Source: Sporanaerobium hydrogeniformans (lineage in GTDB: Bacteria > Bacillota > Clostridia > Lachnospirales > Cellulosilyticaceae). Taken from it: a DNA stretch of 64,000 nt. Both the position numbers and the translations under genes were made by a program. The notes beneath the pieces were generated by a model. The model ran no database searches and was not told where the DNA came from. It saw nothing but the letters and a program-made list of their open reading frames with translations. Location of the stretch: positions 1 to 64,000 of the forward strand of contig NZ_PEDL01000006.1 in assembly GCF_002735925.1 (NCBI RefSeq), written 5' to 3'. This document shows positions 1 through 8,733 of this stretch, piece after piece. Each line of letters opens with the position of its first letter. The first letter of the stretch is position 1.

Positions 1-173
<173 letters not shown>

Positions 174-537
174 AGTTTGTCCATGCAACTTATGTTGCTG
201 ACTTATTACTTAGTACTTTATAGTACTCACTGAACTTACAAGTAAGTTCATGAATCGACTGGTTTTATGGTTACTATTTTGTTTTCAATGTTCATTGATA
301 GTTCTTTTAAAAACTATCATTGTGTCAGTTGCTACCGACGACTTTTATAATGTTACACTATTTGTTTGATATCGTCAACCCCTTTTTTCACTTTTTTTAA
401 TAAAAATAGATTATAAGTCTTCTATTTACATTTTAGAACACCTATAATCTACTTTTTTAAAGCTTTTTCATCCACTTTTTTATTATTTTAAAATTTTAGT
501 CTTTACTTTTATTTTTTATAGCAACTTGTTCTACTTT
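174..537 (-). other. 16S rRNA leader and spacer to mtgA-like gene
   Basis: No gene is visible here. The rRNA promoter is at 350-378. Between it and the 16S 5' end are three short inverted repeats (296-319, 232-249 and 212-227), plausibly leader or RNase III processing stems. The remainder (380-537) is AT-rich and holds nothing I recognise. Confidence 0.6.
350..378 (-). promoter_or_regulatory. rRNA operon promoter
   Basis: On the minus strand TTGACG (373-378) and TAACAT (350-355) are separated by exactly 17 bases. They stand about 180 bases upstream of the 16S 5' end, with an AT-rich tract upstream of the -35 that could serve as an UP element. The -10 is weak; a TATAAA shifted by several bases is an alternative. 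Confidence 0.6.
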
Positions 538-1302
538 TCACTTTACTTTATAAGGATTTTCACTTAACGCTACTTGCTTTTCTTCTTCTGTAATCAAATC
601 TTGCTCAGTCATCTTTTGCAAAACAACCTGTACTCTTTCCCAATTCGCTTCTGAATCTGAAATAGGATTATAACGCGAAGGTGCTTGCGTAATAGAAGCT
701 AACACCACACTTTCTGCCAGAGAAAGCTGCGAAACTTCTTTATCAAAATAATACTTAGCTGCTTGCTGTACACCTACTGTCCCTTGCCCTAAAGCAATTG
801 TATTAAGATAATATTCTAAAATCTTATCTTTATCATAAATTTTCTCAAGTTGTAGTGCCAAATACTGCTCCTGTATCTTTCTCCTTATATTTTTATCTGG
901 AGTAAGTACACAGTTTTTAATCACTTGTTGCGTAATGGTACTTCCTCCTTGACTATAACTTCCTGTCTGTAAATTAACAGCCATTGCTCTTACTATCGCC
1001 TTTAAATCTATTCCATTATGCTCATAAAAGCGTTCATCCTCTATAGCAATAAAAGCATCTTTTAAATTTTCAGGTATTGCTTCTAGAGCAACATAGCTGT
1101 TTTCTTCCTTATTAGATAAATATTTTATACTAGGACCTAATAAAACACTCTCAATGCGGGGTCCCTCTTTTATTATATAAAAAACTGAACTCCCTATGCT
1201 TACTCCCCCTATTACTATAATAACTAATGCTATTACACAACTTATTTGCCACCATTTATAGTGTCTTACTCTCTTATTTTGCTTTTTGAACTGCTCGAGC
1301 AT
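538..1302 (-). CDS. monofunctional peptidoglycan glycosyltransferase (GT51)
   Basis: The protein polymerises lipid II into glycan strands at the outer face of the membrane. It has one N-terminal transmembrane anchor (about residues 19-42) and then a GT51 domain alone. The catalytic-Glu motif EDERFYEHNGID and the QGGSTITQQVIKN motif are present, followed by the lipid-binding and fold motifs (LEYYLNTIALGQG, AESVVLASITQAPSRYNP). At 254 residues it matches monofunctional MtgA-type enzymes and has no transpeptidase domain. It is the last gene of the GntR-ABC-lipoprotein run, 53 bases after the lipoprotein gene, so it may be co-transcribed. That is unusual, and suggests the operon responds to cell-wall state. 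Strong family assignment; operon membership is inferred. Confidence 0.88.
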   Translation of the reverse strand: MLEQFKKQNKRVRHYKWWQISCVIALVIIVIGGVSIGSSVFYIIKEGPRIESVLLGPSIKYLSNKEENSYVALEAIPENLKDAFIAIEDERFYEHNGIDLKAIVRAMAVNLQTGSYSQGGSTITQQVIKNCVLTPDKNIRRKIQEQYLALQLEKIYDKDKILEYYLNTIALGQGTVGVQQAAKYYFDKEVSQLSLAESVVLASITQAPSRYNPISDSEANWERVQVVLQKMTEQDLITEEEKQVALSENPYKVK

Positions 1303-1355
1303 TCATACACCTCACTTTTGATAAGCATCTTATAGATAATTACTTTTTTAAATTA

Positions 1356-2282
1356 TTATTTGAATTCAACCAAAACTTCAATAATGTCTTCATTTTCATA
1401 TTCTCTTGCTAAATAGCGCGTAATCTTATAACTACTTTTATCCACCTTACCTTTTTCTTTATCTGTTTCGTGATTAATGACCTTATGCACCTTTTGAACG
1501 AAGAACTTTTGCTGCTCTTCATCCATTCCTACTGTATCCCCTATCTTATTTATAAACTCATCATAGCTCTCTCCAATAGGTTCTTTTCCATAGTCGTAGA
1601 TAAGCATCCTTATTTTTTCTAATTCGCCACTATTGGTTTTAAAGATTTGACAGCGTGCTCCGTTTCTTACATCATCATAAGAGACATGATTATTTCTTAT
1701 AAGCATAGGGGTAATAGCTTCAATAAGCTGATGGTCTCTTCCTTTATAAAAATTCCCTATTAAAAAGTCATCGTTTAAAAGCTCTTGTCTACTTTTTTGA
1801 ATACCTTTTTCTTCTGTTGTTTCTTCCATAATCTTTATAACACGTATACTTACTTTACCCTGCTGATTGTTACAAATAACACCGTAGTTGTTTATAATAC
1901 GCTCTTGCACCGTATTTTGGTCTTTTGGTTGCCTTTTCATCTCATTAACAAGCTCTGTTAGTTCCTTACCTATAAACTTTTCTAAGACCTCACTCGCTTT
2001 TTTACCTACACTTCCATCTACGTTCCATATTGTCAGCATATTATAGCGCGTATTATAAATCTCATGCTCACCTATTTCCACATATTGTTCCCAGTTTTGA
2101 GTTATTTCAAGTCCTATTTTATAAACTTCATTTCTTAAGTTTGTCCATTCTTCTTGAAAACCTGTATCCACTTTATTCGTTACATAGACTTCATTAGGTG
2201 ATTGCTCAATTTCTTCACTGATCGATTGGCATCCTACAAGTAATATACTACTTATTGCTAGAATGATTAATTTTTTCATCAT
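1356..2282 (-). CDS. putative lipoprotein of the ABC operon, function unknown
   Basis: This is a 308-residue protein with a clear type II signal peptide: MMKK, a hydrophobic stretch, and lipobox LLVGC with the lipidated Cys at about residue 18. The mature part is charged and hydrophilic, without a domain I recognise. Its start overlaps the stop of the upstream permease by 4 bases (ATGA), so the two are translationally coupled. It is therefore probably an extracellular partner of the ABC transporter. It might be a sensor or substrate-interacting lipoprotein, but nothing in the sequence shows the ligand. Confidence 0.7.
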   Translation of the reverse strand: MMKKLIILAISSILLVGCQSISEEIEQSPNEVYVTNKVDTGFQEEWTNLRNEVYKIGLEITQNWEQYVEIGEHEIYNTRYNMLTIWNVDGSVGKKASEVLEKFIGKELTELVNEMKRQPKDQNTVQERIINNYGVICNNQQGKVSIRVIKIMEETTEEKGIQKSRQELLNDDFLIGNFYKGRDHQLIEAITPMLIRNNHVSYDDVRNGARCQIFKTNSGELEKIRMLIYDYGKEPIGESYDEFINKIGDTVGMDEEQQKFFVQKVHKVINHETDKEKGKVDKSSYKITRYLAREYENEDIIEVLVEFK

Positions 2283-3394
2283 TTCTCCTCCCTTTTATAA
2301 CTTCCTATGCGCCCTATTTTATAGGCAATAACAAAGCCGATTAGTGCTCCAATGAGTATTAAAACCTGTGTCATTACAAAATACTCATCCATAAAAAGAG
2401 GTAAGATGAAAAGAAGTCCCATATCTGCTAACAGCAAGCCACTGCACACTGTTACACCTATAATAAATATCCATTTTGCCAAACCATGATTAAATAATTT
2501 ATCACTATCCTCCATCTTTGTGTGCTTAATTAACAAATGAATAAAAATAAGACATAACCCTATAAAAAGAATCAACCCAACTACTTTTAGACCATAGTGG
2601 TTTATCTCTTGATAGCCTATAAAATGTGCTTGTTCTTGATTTTGTCTATCCAGCGCAAAACTTCCTCCTTCTAATGTTAGAGGATAACCTGGGACAAATA
2701 AGAATTCTATTATTAAATTTCTCAGCCTATGCATTCTTCTAAAAAAACTATAAATTTCAGAACCACTCAGCACAATAAATAAAGGTGCTATCAATGTTAA
2801 AATACTCATTATAATGCTACCAAGATTATTATTGGCTACATATTGAACAAGCATTAGAAACAAATAAACCGCTATAAATGTCATATACATTAACAGAAAC
2901 ATTTTTAACAATTCATTTATATGGATAATACGTTCAATAACTTCTTGATTCATAAACACATTATATATCTCCTGCATTTGCCCTACAAAACTTCCATGTA
3001 AAAGTAACATGCCACCTATTAGGATCAAGAAAGGAAGAGTATAGCTCAAAATTCCCATACCTATTTTAACAAACCCTCGTTGGCGATTTGTATAAGGTAA
3101 AGCTTTAAGAAATCTTCCAACCTCTAAGCTTTTATCTTTAACAAACTGAAAATAAACCAGTAATATAATACCTCCTAGAGTAAAACAGTAAGTACCTACT
3201 AATACCGGATAGATATACTCACCATTAGGCTGGGCTATATACCAACCTATACCATAGCGTAGCTGATTTACATAATTTTTATCCATTGCAATTTTACAAG
3301 CGGCAAGTCCACACAAATTAACAACCAAAAAATAAATGCTCATAAGCAGTGTAGATCTTAACTCAATTTTTATTAAAGCTTTTAACTCTTTCAT
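2279..3394 (-). CDS. ABC-2 type transporter permease
   Basis: This 371-residue integral membrane protein has about seven or eight hydrophobic segments (roughly residues 13-35, 65-83, 107-130, 165-186, 190-210, 270-290, 307-325, 335-358) and a large extracytoplasmic loop after about residue 210. This is the build of ABC-2 export permeases. The gene overlaps the end of the ATPase gene by 32 bases and the lipoprotein start by 4, so the proteins are made together. The substrate is not identifiable. Homologous YtrA-controlled transporters in Bacillus are linked to cell-envelope antibiotic response. Confidence 0.8.
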   Translation of the reverse strand: MKELKALIKIELRSTLLMSIYFLVVNLCGLAACKIAMDKNYVNQLRYGIGWYIAQPNGEYIYPVLVGTYCFTLGGIILLVYFQFVKDKSLEVGRFLKALPYTNRQRGFVKIGMGILSYTLPFLILIGGMLLLHGSFVGQMQEIYNVFMNQEVIERIIHINELLKMFLLMYMTFIAVYLFLMLVQYVANNNLGSIIMSILTLIAPLFIVLSGSEIYSFFRRMHRLRNLIIEFLFVPGYPLTLEGGSFALDRQNQEQAHFIGYQEINHYGLKVVGLILFIGLCLIFIHLLIKHTKMEDSDKLFNHGLAKWIFIIGVTVCSGLLLADMGLLFILPLFMDEYFVMTQVLILIGALIGFVIAYKIGRIGSYKREEK

Positions 3395-4289
3395 CTTTTC
3401 CCCTCTCTCCCTCTATTCTTTCTACTGTACTTGTATAAATAAAGACTTCTTCTAAGTTAAGTCCAATGGGTTCAATAAGCCTTGCTCCATTTTTCCTTAA
3501 TTTGTCTTCAAAGCTATGTGAATACTGGTCTGTTACAATATAATAGACACTCCCCACATGATCTAGGTTTACAATCTCTGGCCATTTACCTAGGTCTTCA
3601 GGTGCTTTCTCCTCAAATACCACTTGTAATTTCTTAACCTTTGCTTTTAAGTCATCCACCGTACTTTGATAGGCTACCTTTCCCTGATTTAAGATTGTTA
3701 CTTCATCGCAAATACGCTCTAATTCTGCTAGATGGTGTGAGGAAATAACAACTGTCATTCCTGATTCCTCTACTTCTGAAATAATAAGATCCAAAACTTG
3801 TTTTTTAGCAATCGCATCAAGCCCTGAAGTTGGTTCATCTAAAACAAGTAACCGAGGTCCTATAGCTATATTAAGCATAATAGCTAAACGCATCTGCATC
3901 CCCTTGGAAAGATTTTTGACTTTAGCATTTTTCTTTAATTTAAAGACCTTATTGTAAGCTTCAAACTTCTCTACTGAAAAGCTAGGGTAAGCAAGGTCAA
4001 AGAAATCCATCATTTGCTTTACTGTATAACCTTTAAAAAATTGATTACGATCAGCCACATACCCCAAATGACGTTTCACCTCATTATTTTCGTAAACAGG
4101 TTGACCTTCTATTAAAATACTTCCTTCATCTAATGTATAAATACCAACTAAGGCTTGTATAAGTGTACTTTTACCTGCACCATTTTCACCAATCACACCA
4201 TATATACAACCTTTAGGAATCTTTATAGAAACATGATCTAAAGCCTTAAGAGTTCCAAAGCTTTTGCATGCATCATTTATCTCTATCAT
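3363..4289 (-). CDS. ABC transporter ATP-binding protein (YtrB-like)
   Basis: This is the nucleotide-binding subunit partnering the adjacent permease. The Walker A (GENGAGKST), a Q-loop region, the signature (LSKGMQMR, a degenerate LSGGQ as in many export ATPases) and Walker B (LLVLDEPTSGLD) are all visible in the first 200 residues. The H-loop (SSHH) follows. A C-terminal extension of about 90 residues is typical of drug or lantibiotic export ATPases. It starts two bases after the stop of the GntR regulator, so it belongs to the same operon. Confidence in the class is high; the substrate is unknown. Confidence 0.9.
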   Translation of the reverse strand: MIEINDACKSFGTLKALDHVSIKIPKGCIYGVIGENGAGKSTLIQALVGIYTLDEGSILIEGQPVYENNEVKRHLGYVADRNQFFKGYTVKQMMDFFDLAYPSFSVEKFEAYNKVFKLKKNAKVKNLSKGMQMRLAIMLNIAIGPRLLVLDEPTSGLDAIAKKQVLDLIISEVEESGMTVVISSHHLAELERICDEVTILNQGKVAYQSTVDDLKAKVKKLQVVFEEKAPEDLGKWPEIVNLDHVGSVYYIVTDQYSHSFEDKLRKNGARLIEPIGLNLEEVFIYTSTVERIEGERGKDERVKSFNKN

Positions 4290-4291
4290 TT

Positions 4292-4675
4292 TTAATCCTC
4301 CTTTATAAGTTCCTCACAAATTTTACTTACTTCTTCTAATATCTGTTCTTTATAGAACCCCATATAGTGTAGCTCAATACAGTTTCCTTTAAGTGCTTTA
4401 CGAATTTCTTCTAACTTTGTTTTATTTACTTCTTTTTCTGGAAGCACTGCTATAAAAGTCCCTCTTCCTCTTATGGTTTCAATAATGCGTTGCCTTTCTA
4501 ATTCTTGGTACGCTTTAGTAACCGTATTGGCATTAACAGTCAAATTACCTGCTAATTGTCTCACCGAAGGCAATTGATCACCTGGTTTTAAAATGCCTTT
4601 TATAACCTGCTCTTTAATCTGGTCAATAATTTGCTCATAGATAGGACGTACATCTCTTACATCAATGGGAAACAC
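4292..4675 (-). CDS. GntR family transcriptional regulator, YtrA subfamily
   Basis: This 127-residue repressor has an N-terminal winged helix (GDQLPSVRQLAGNLTVNANTVTKAYQELERQ, about residues 33-65). A short C-terminal helical tail follows (about 50 residues) instead of a large effector domain; this is the YtrA subfamily layout. It is first in an operon with ABC ATPase, permease, lipoprotein and a GT51 glycosyltransferase. A 25-bp imperfect palindrome between its -35 and -10 is the likely autoregulatory operator. In Bacillus subtilis the equivalent operon is derepressed by cell-wall-active peptides; a similar role here is inferred. Confidence 0.88.
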   Translation of the reverse strand: MFPIDVRDVRPIYEQIIDQIKEQVIKGILKPGDQLPSVRQLAGNLTVNANTVTKAYQELERQRIIETIRGRGTFIAVLPEKEVNKTKLEEIRKALKGNCIELHYMGFYKEQILEEVSKICEELIKED

Positions 4676-4731
4676 TCCTTATCACCTCTCTTTTATGATT
4701 TTAATTTATTTTCAGTGTATGTTTTGTATTA

Positions 4732-4765
4732 AGTGTACTATATCAAATAATACACTAATTGTAAA
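4732..4765 (-). promoter_or_regulatory. promoter and palindromic operator of the ytrA-like operon
   Basis: On the minus strand TTTACA (4760-4765) and TATAGT (4737-4742) are 17 bases apart. An imperfect palindrome with arms AGTGTA (4732-4737) and TACACT (4751-4756), about 20 of 25 positions symmetric, covers the spacer and the -10. AGTGTA-N-TACACT arms fit what is known of YtrA-subfamily operators. Repression by occlusion is inferred. Confidence 0.65.
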
Positions 4766-4876
4766 AAAAGAAGGATAGCTTGTCAAGACTTTTTTAGCTA
4801 TTTTTAATATTATTCGCATATTTATTAAGTTATCTCATAGGCTATATTAAAAGATTTTCTCTTTTAGGAGGTTTAT

Positions 4877-5137
4877 ATGAAAAATAAAACAAAAAGTAAA
4901 TCGATTAATTATGTACATATTTATCGTATCTTATTAATAAGCTGTATCCTCTTTTTACTTTTTATTACATTAAATTTTTTTTTATCCGTTGCTAATTTTA
5001 TCTCTATACTTTTACTTATTTTAAGTCTATGTCTTTTTTTAAGTTTTTTACTCAAAAGAAGTACAGGTGTCCTTATTGCTTCACTTATTCTTTGCTTATG
5101 TTCTTTATTACATATTCTTTTCTTTCTTTATATTTAA
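4877..5137 (+). CDS. small hydrophobic membrane protein, unknown
   Basis: An 86-residue protein preceded by a good ribosome-binding site (TTAGGAGG, 7-8 bases before ATG). After a basic N-terminus (KNKTKSKS) it consists of almost continuous hydrophobic sequence forming two or three helices (about residues 15-35, 38-55, 62-85). It stands alone on the plus strand between the GntR operon and a terminator. No family is recognised. Low sequence complexity (Leu, Ile, Phe, Ser) makes homology weak evidence; the ribosome-binding site and terminator support it being real. Confidence 0.55.
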   Translation: MKNKTKSKSINYVHIYRILLISCILFLLFITLNFFLSVANFISILLLILSLCLFLSFLLKRSTGVLIASLILCLCSLLHILFFLYI

Positions 5138-5157
5138 AATTGCATTTATTATTAACA

Positions 5158-5198
5158 AAAAAGAGATCAATCCTTTATTAAGGGGTTGATCTCTTTTT
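5158..5198 (+). terminator. terminator after the small membrane protein
   Basis: Stem AGAGATCAA / TTGATCTCT with flanking A and T runs ending in TTTTT. The symmetric A/T flanks would let it work in both directions. Confidence 0.75.
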
Positions 5199-5202
5199 GG
5201 CT

Positions 5203-5244
5203 AAAAACAAAAATAGAGCAGATGCATTAGCAGCTTACTCTATT
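5203..5244 (-). terminator. terminator of infC-rpmI-rplT
   Basis: On the minus strand AATAGAG pairs with CTCTATT, with some inner pairing, followed by TTTGTTTTT. It lies just after the rplT stop codon. Confidence 0.55.
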
Positions 5245-5272
5245 CCCATCATTTATTAGATTATCCTAATTA

Positions 5273-5629
5273 TTATTTTAAATTAGCTTTTGCAGTTTCA
5301 ACTAATTGTGTAAATGCTTTTGCATCTGTAATTGCAAGGTCTGCTAACATTTTTCTATTAATGTTAACATTTGCATTTTTAAGTCCATTCATAAAACGGC
5401 TGTATGATAAACCATTAAGTCTTGCTGCTGCGTTGATACGAGCAATCCATAATGTTCTAAATTCACGTTTTCTTAATTTTCTACCTGTATAAGCATAGTT
5501 TAATGATTTCATAACAGCTTGTTTAGCTGTTCTAAATTGTTTAGATTTAGCGCCTCTATAACCTTTAGCTAATTTTAATACTCTATTACGTCTTTTCTTA
5601 GTGGAAATTCCACCTTTAACTCTTGCCAT
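5273..5629 (-). CDS. rplT: 50S ribosomal protein L20
   Basis: L20 binds 23S rRNA early in large-subunit assembly. This 118-residue protein has the basic N-terminus with the family hallmark [20 protein letters not shown] and the C-terminal RNA-binding globular part ([20 protein letters not shown]), full length for the family. It is third in the infC-rpmI-rplT operon, 25 bases after rpmI. In Firmicutes L20 feeds back on the operon by binding the infC leader, and a candidate attenuator is visible upstream of infC here. Confidence 0.99.
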   Translation of the reverse strand: MARVKGGISTKKRRNRVLKLAKGYRGAKSKQFRTAKQAVMKSLNYAYTGRKLRKREFRTLWIARINAAARLNGLSYSRFMNGLKNANVNINRKMLADLAITDAKAFTQLVETAKANLK

Positions 5630-5654
5630 TTCACTAACCTCCTATCGCTGTTTC

Positions 5655-5858
5655 TTATAAATGTGGTAATAAACGTTTCATTTGTTTTTCATTTGTTTTA
5701 TCAACTAAACCTGCATGTCTAAGATTACGTTTTCTCTTAGTGGTTTTCTTTGTTAAGATGTGGCTTGTATAAGCTTTAGATCTTTTAAGCTTTCCTGTAC
5801 CAGTCACTTTAAAGCGTTTTGCCGCTGCTTTATTTGTTTTTAATTTTAATTTAGCCAT
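5655..5858 (-). CDS. rpmI: 50S ribosomal protein L35
   Basis: A 67-residue, very basic protein with the L35 signature: [22 protein letters not shown] near the N-terminus and [16 protein letters not shown] in the middle, ending in KRLLPHL. It is a large-subunit component with an rRNA-contacting extended structure. It has a strong ribosome-binding site (AAGGAGG) and sits between infC and rplT in the standard order. Confidence 0.99.
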   Translation of the reverse strand: MAKLKLKTNKAAAKRFKVTGTGKLKRSKAYTSHILTKKTTKRKRNLRHAGLVDKTNEKQMKRLLPHL

Positions 5859-5905
5859 TAAAAAGTCCTCCTTTATACATTAGTTTAAAATTTATCAAAA
5901 GGTAA

Positions 5906-6412
5906 CTATTTTGGTGCTACCACGATGACCACAGCTCTTCCTTCAAGTTTAGGTTTTTGTTCTGCAACGCCTACTTCTTCTAAGAGTTTAGTAGCTTCCT
6001 CTAGAATAGTAAAACCTTTTTGCGTATGCATCATTTCACGCCCACGAAATACAACTGAAATTTTAACTTTATCCCCAGATTTCAGGAATTTTTCTGCATT
6101 TCTTATTTTCGTTTCAAAGTCATGTTTTTCAATACTAGCTGAAAGCCTCACTTCTTTCACACTAATGGTTTTTTGTTTTTTGCGCGCCTCTTTTTCCTTC
6201 TTAGCTGCGTCAAACTTATACTTGCCATAGTCCATAATCTTACATACTGGTGGTTTAGCTTGTGGAGCAATTTTAACAAGATCTAAGCTTTTTTCACTTG
6301 CAAGCTTTTGAGCTTCTTTTAGTGGTATAATACCAATTTGTTCTCCTTCTGCTCCTATGACTCTTACTTCTTTGTCACGAATTTGTTCGTTAATCATTAA
6401 GTCGTTAATAAT
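5906..6412 (-). CDS. infC: translation initiation factor IF-3, probable AUU start
   Basis: IF-3 keeps 30S subunits dissociated and proofreads start codons. Both domains are present: N-terminal (INEQIRDKEVRVIGAEGEQIGI), linker rich in Lys, and C-terminal (KEVRLSASIEKHDFETKIRNAEKFL, then KVKISVVFRGREM). The start matters: the upstream GTG at 6418 is inside the Shine-Dalgarno itself (AGGAGG, 6423-6418). The first in-frame ATG at 6397-6395 is about 20 bases beyond it. Two ATT codons at 6412 and 6409 lie 5 and 8 bases from the Shine-Dalgarno. AUU starts are known for infC in E. coli and some bacilli, where IF-3 represses its own synthesis by rejecting them. I therefore start at 6412 (6409 equally possible). 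Confidence 0.96.
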   Translation of the reverse strand: MINDLMINEQIRDKEVRVIGAEGEQIGIIPLKEAQKLASEKSLDLVKIAPQAKPPVCKIMDYGKYKFDAAKKEKEARKKQKTISVKEVRLSASIEKHDFETKIRNAEKFLKSGDKVKISVVFRGREMMHTQKGFTILEEATKLLEEVGVAEQKPKLEGRAVVIVVAPK

Positions 6413-6423
6413 GGGCACCTCCT

Positions 6424-6634
6424 AAATTTGTTTGCCTTATTTAAATCACCCTTAAGCGTATGGGTGTAACGCTTTTATCCACAAAAACAAAGTGGATAGC
6501 CTTTAGCTATCCACTTCTTCTATGCATACTAAAATTGACCTATGCCAATTGTTTGTTTGAATTAGTATGACCTTACGAACAACTAACGTTGTAAGGTGAG
6601 AAGGAATAGCCTCTACTTGTTTCGTTCACAACAC
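6424..6634 (-). ncRNA. infC leader, L20-type attenuator region
   Basis: About 215 nucleotides of untranslated leader separate the promoter from infC. The promoter-distal half carries a strong intrinsic terminator hairpin (6490-6516 plus T-run at 6481-6489). The promoter-proximal half is able to fold into several alternative stems. This is the position and architecture of the Firmicute L20 leader, in which L20 stabilises premature termination. The assignment rests on position and the terminator; I have not matched every consensus base. Confidence 0.65.
6481..6516 (-). terminator. attenuator hairpin in infC leader
   Basis: A perfect 11-bp stem (GCTATCCACTT with its complement, 6490-6500 and 6506-6516), 5-base loop, followed on the minus strand by TTGTTTTTGT. 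It precedes infC by about 70 bases, so it can only be a regulated premature terminator. Confidence 0.75.
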
Positions 6635-6639
6635 ATAAA

Positions 6640-6668
6640 ATCATAGCATAACTAAAAAGTCTTGTCAA
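6640..6668 (-). promoter_or_regulatory. promoter of infC operon
   Basis: TTGACA (6663-6668) and TATGAT (6640-6645) on the minus strand with a 17-base spacer, overlapping nothing but the end of the thrS-infC intergenic region. Confidence 0.8.
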
Positions 6669-6694
6669 CCTTATCTTTTATTTCTTTGTAAAAT

Positions 6695-8671
6695 CTATTT
6701 CTTTTCCTCTACTTCCATATGAAGTAAATAGTTATATCTTTCTTTAATTTCTCTTTCAACACGATCTACAAAACTTACTAAATCTTGTACCCCTTCATCT
6801 CCTTTTTGACGACTTCTTACAGAAACTGTTTTGTTTTCCATCTCATCTGCGCCTACTACCAGGATATAAGGTATACGTTCCATACGTGCTTCTCGAATTT
6901 TGTAACCAATTTTTTCTGTACGATAATCGGCTTCTACTTTAAGGATGCCACGCTCTTTAAAAGCTTTTACAACTTCTGCTGCATAATCTGCATATTTGTC
7001 AGAAAGTGGAAGTACTTTAACAGCTACTGGAGCAAGCCATGTTGGGAAGGCACCTGCATATTTTTCAATAAGCATAGCCAGAGTTCTTTCATAACATCCA
7101 ATAGATGTGCGATGAATGATAAGTGGATGTTTTTTCTCCCCATCTACATCCACATAAGTCATGCCTAGTCTTTCACCAAGGGCAAAGTCAATTTGTACAG
7201 TAATAATTGTATCTTCTTTACCATGTACATTTTTAAACTGAATATCTAACTTAGGGCCATAGAAAGCAGCTTCACCTACTGCCTCAGTATAATCAATTTC
7301 TAAATGATCAAGGATATTTCTCATGAGATTTTCTGTTCTTTCCCACGCCTCTGGATCATCAATGTACTTTTCAGTATTGTTAGGATCCCATTTAGAGAAT
7401 TGGTAAGTTACATCATTTTCAATACCCAGTGTAGTCATCATATAGTTAATCAATTCCACAACACCTTTAAATTCATCTTCTAATTGCTCAGGTGTACAAG
7501 CAAGGTGACCTTCTGAAATGGTAAATTGCCTTACACGGATTAAACCATGCATTTCTCCTGAAGATTCATTCCTAAATAATGTAGAAGTTTCACCATAACG
7601 GATAGGTAAATCACGATAACTGTGTTGTTCTGCATTATAAACTGTAAATTGGAATGGGCAAGTCATGGGACGAAGGGCAAATACCTCTTTATCCTTTTCC
7701 TCATCCCCCAGTACGAACATCCCCTCTTTATAATGATCCCAGTGACCTGACATTTTATAAAGATCACTCTTTGCCATAAGAGGTGTCTTTGTTAATACGT
7801 AGCCTCTTTTTTCTTCTTCATCTTCTACGAAACGTTGAAGGGTTTGAATAATGCGTGCTCCCTTTGGCATAAGAAGAGGAAGTCCTTGCCCTACCTTCTC
7901 ATCTGTTGTGAAAAGCTTTAATTCACGTCCTAATTTATTATGATCGCGTTTTTTAGCTTCTTCCAAGGCTTCAAGATGTGCTGTAAGCTCCGCTTTTTTA
8001 GCAAAGGCTGTTGCATAAATACGTGCAAGCATTTTATTTTTTTCATTACCTTTCCAATAAGCACCTGCTGCTGATAAAATTTTAAATGCCTCTACTGGTT
8101 TAGTATTCATTAAATGAGGACCTGCACAAAGATCTACAAATTCACCTTGCTTATAAAAAGTAATCTTTTCTCCTTCTGGGAGTTCTTTGATAAGTTCTAC
8201 TTTATACGGTTCTCCTGCTTCTTCCATTAACTTAATCGCTTCTTCACGTGGAAGTTCAAAACGTTCGATTGGAAGCTTTTCTTTAACAATTTTTTTCATC
8301 TCTGCTTCAATCTTTTCAAAATCAGCTTCTACAAAGTGTCTATCTGTGTCAAAATCATAATAAAAACCCTCTTCAATAGCTGGTCCTATAGCAAGCTTTA
8401 CTTCTGGATAAAGTCTTTTCACAGCTTGAGCTAAAATGTGAGAAGCTGTATGACGAAAAGCCCATTTTCCTTCCTTATCATTAAAGGTAAGAATTTCAAG
8501 ATTGCAGTCTTCATGAATTTCCGTACGAAGGTCTACCATCTCACCATTTACCTTACCACAGCAAGCCATTCTTGCAAGTCCACTACTTAGTTCTTCTGCA
8601 ATACTTAGCACAGTACTACCCTGTGGACATTCTTTGATACTACCATCTTTTAAAGTTACTTTAATCATCAT
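6695..8671 (-). CDS. thrS: threonyl-tRNA synthetase
   Basis: This enzyme charges tRNA-Thr. Domains in order: TGS (about residues 1-62), the second additional/editing domain with HTASHILAQAV (about 75-225) and its second metal-binding motif further on, the class II catalytic core, and the C-terminal anticodon-binding domain (about 555-645). In the core, motif 2 is FRNESSGEMHGLIRVRQF and motif 3 is near GCYERTLAML; the zinc Cys lies in MTCPFQF. Length (658) is normal. Two adjacent ATGs follow a GGAG ribosome-binding site and either could serve. Expression is controlled by the T-box immediately upstream. Confidence 0.98.
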   Translation of the reverse strand: MMIKVTLKDGSIKECPQGSTVLSIAEELSSGLARMACCGKVNGEMVDLRTEIHEDCNLEILTFNDKEGKWAFRHTASHILAQAVKRLYPEVKLAIGPAIEEGFYYDFDTDRHFVEADFEKIEAEMKKIVKEKLPIERFELPREEAIKLMEEAGEPYKVELIKELPEGEKITFYKQGEFVDLCAGPHLMNTKPVEAFKILSAAGAYWKGNEKNKMLARIYATAFAKKAELTAHLEALEEAKKRDHNKLGRELKLFTTDEKVGQGLPLLMPKGARIIQTLQRFVEDEEEKRGYVLTKTPLMAKSDLYKMSGHWDHYKEGMFVLGDEEKDKEVFALRPMTCPFQFTVYNAEQHSYRDLPIRYGETSTLFRNESSGEMHGLIRVRQFTISEGHLACTPEQLEDEFKGVVELINYMMTTLGIENDVTYQFSKWDPNNTEKYIDDPEAWERTENLMRNILDHLEIDYTEAVGEAAFYGPKLDIQFKNVHGKEDTIITVQIDFALGERLGMTYVDVDGEKKHPLIIHRTSIGCYERTLAMLIEKYAGAFPTWLAPVAVKVLPLSDKYADYAAEVVKAFKERGILKVEADYRTEKIGYKIREARMERIPYILVVGADEMENKTVSVRSRQKGDEGVQDLVSFVDRVEREIKERYNYLLHMEVEEKK

Positions 8672-8733
8672 TTTCTCCTTTCAAATTTAAACTACTCCCT
8701 CTATTTAAGAAGATCCTTTAAGCTAAGACAACT

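Noticed and set aside
6785-7168. 127-residue open frame on the plus strand inside thrS
   Set aside because: Antisense to a confidently assigned gene, with no ribosome-binding site or family match.
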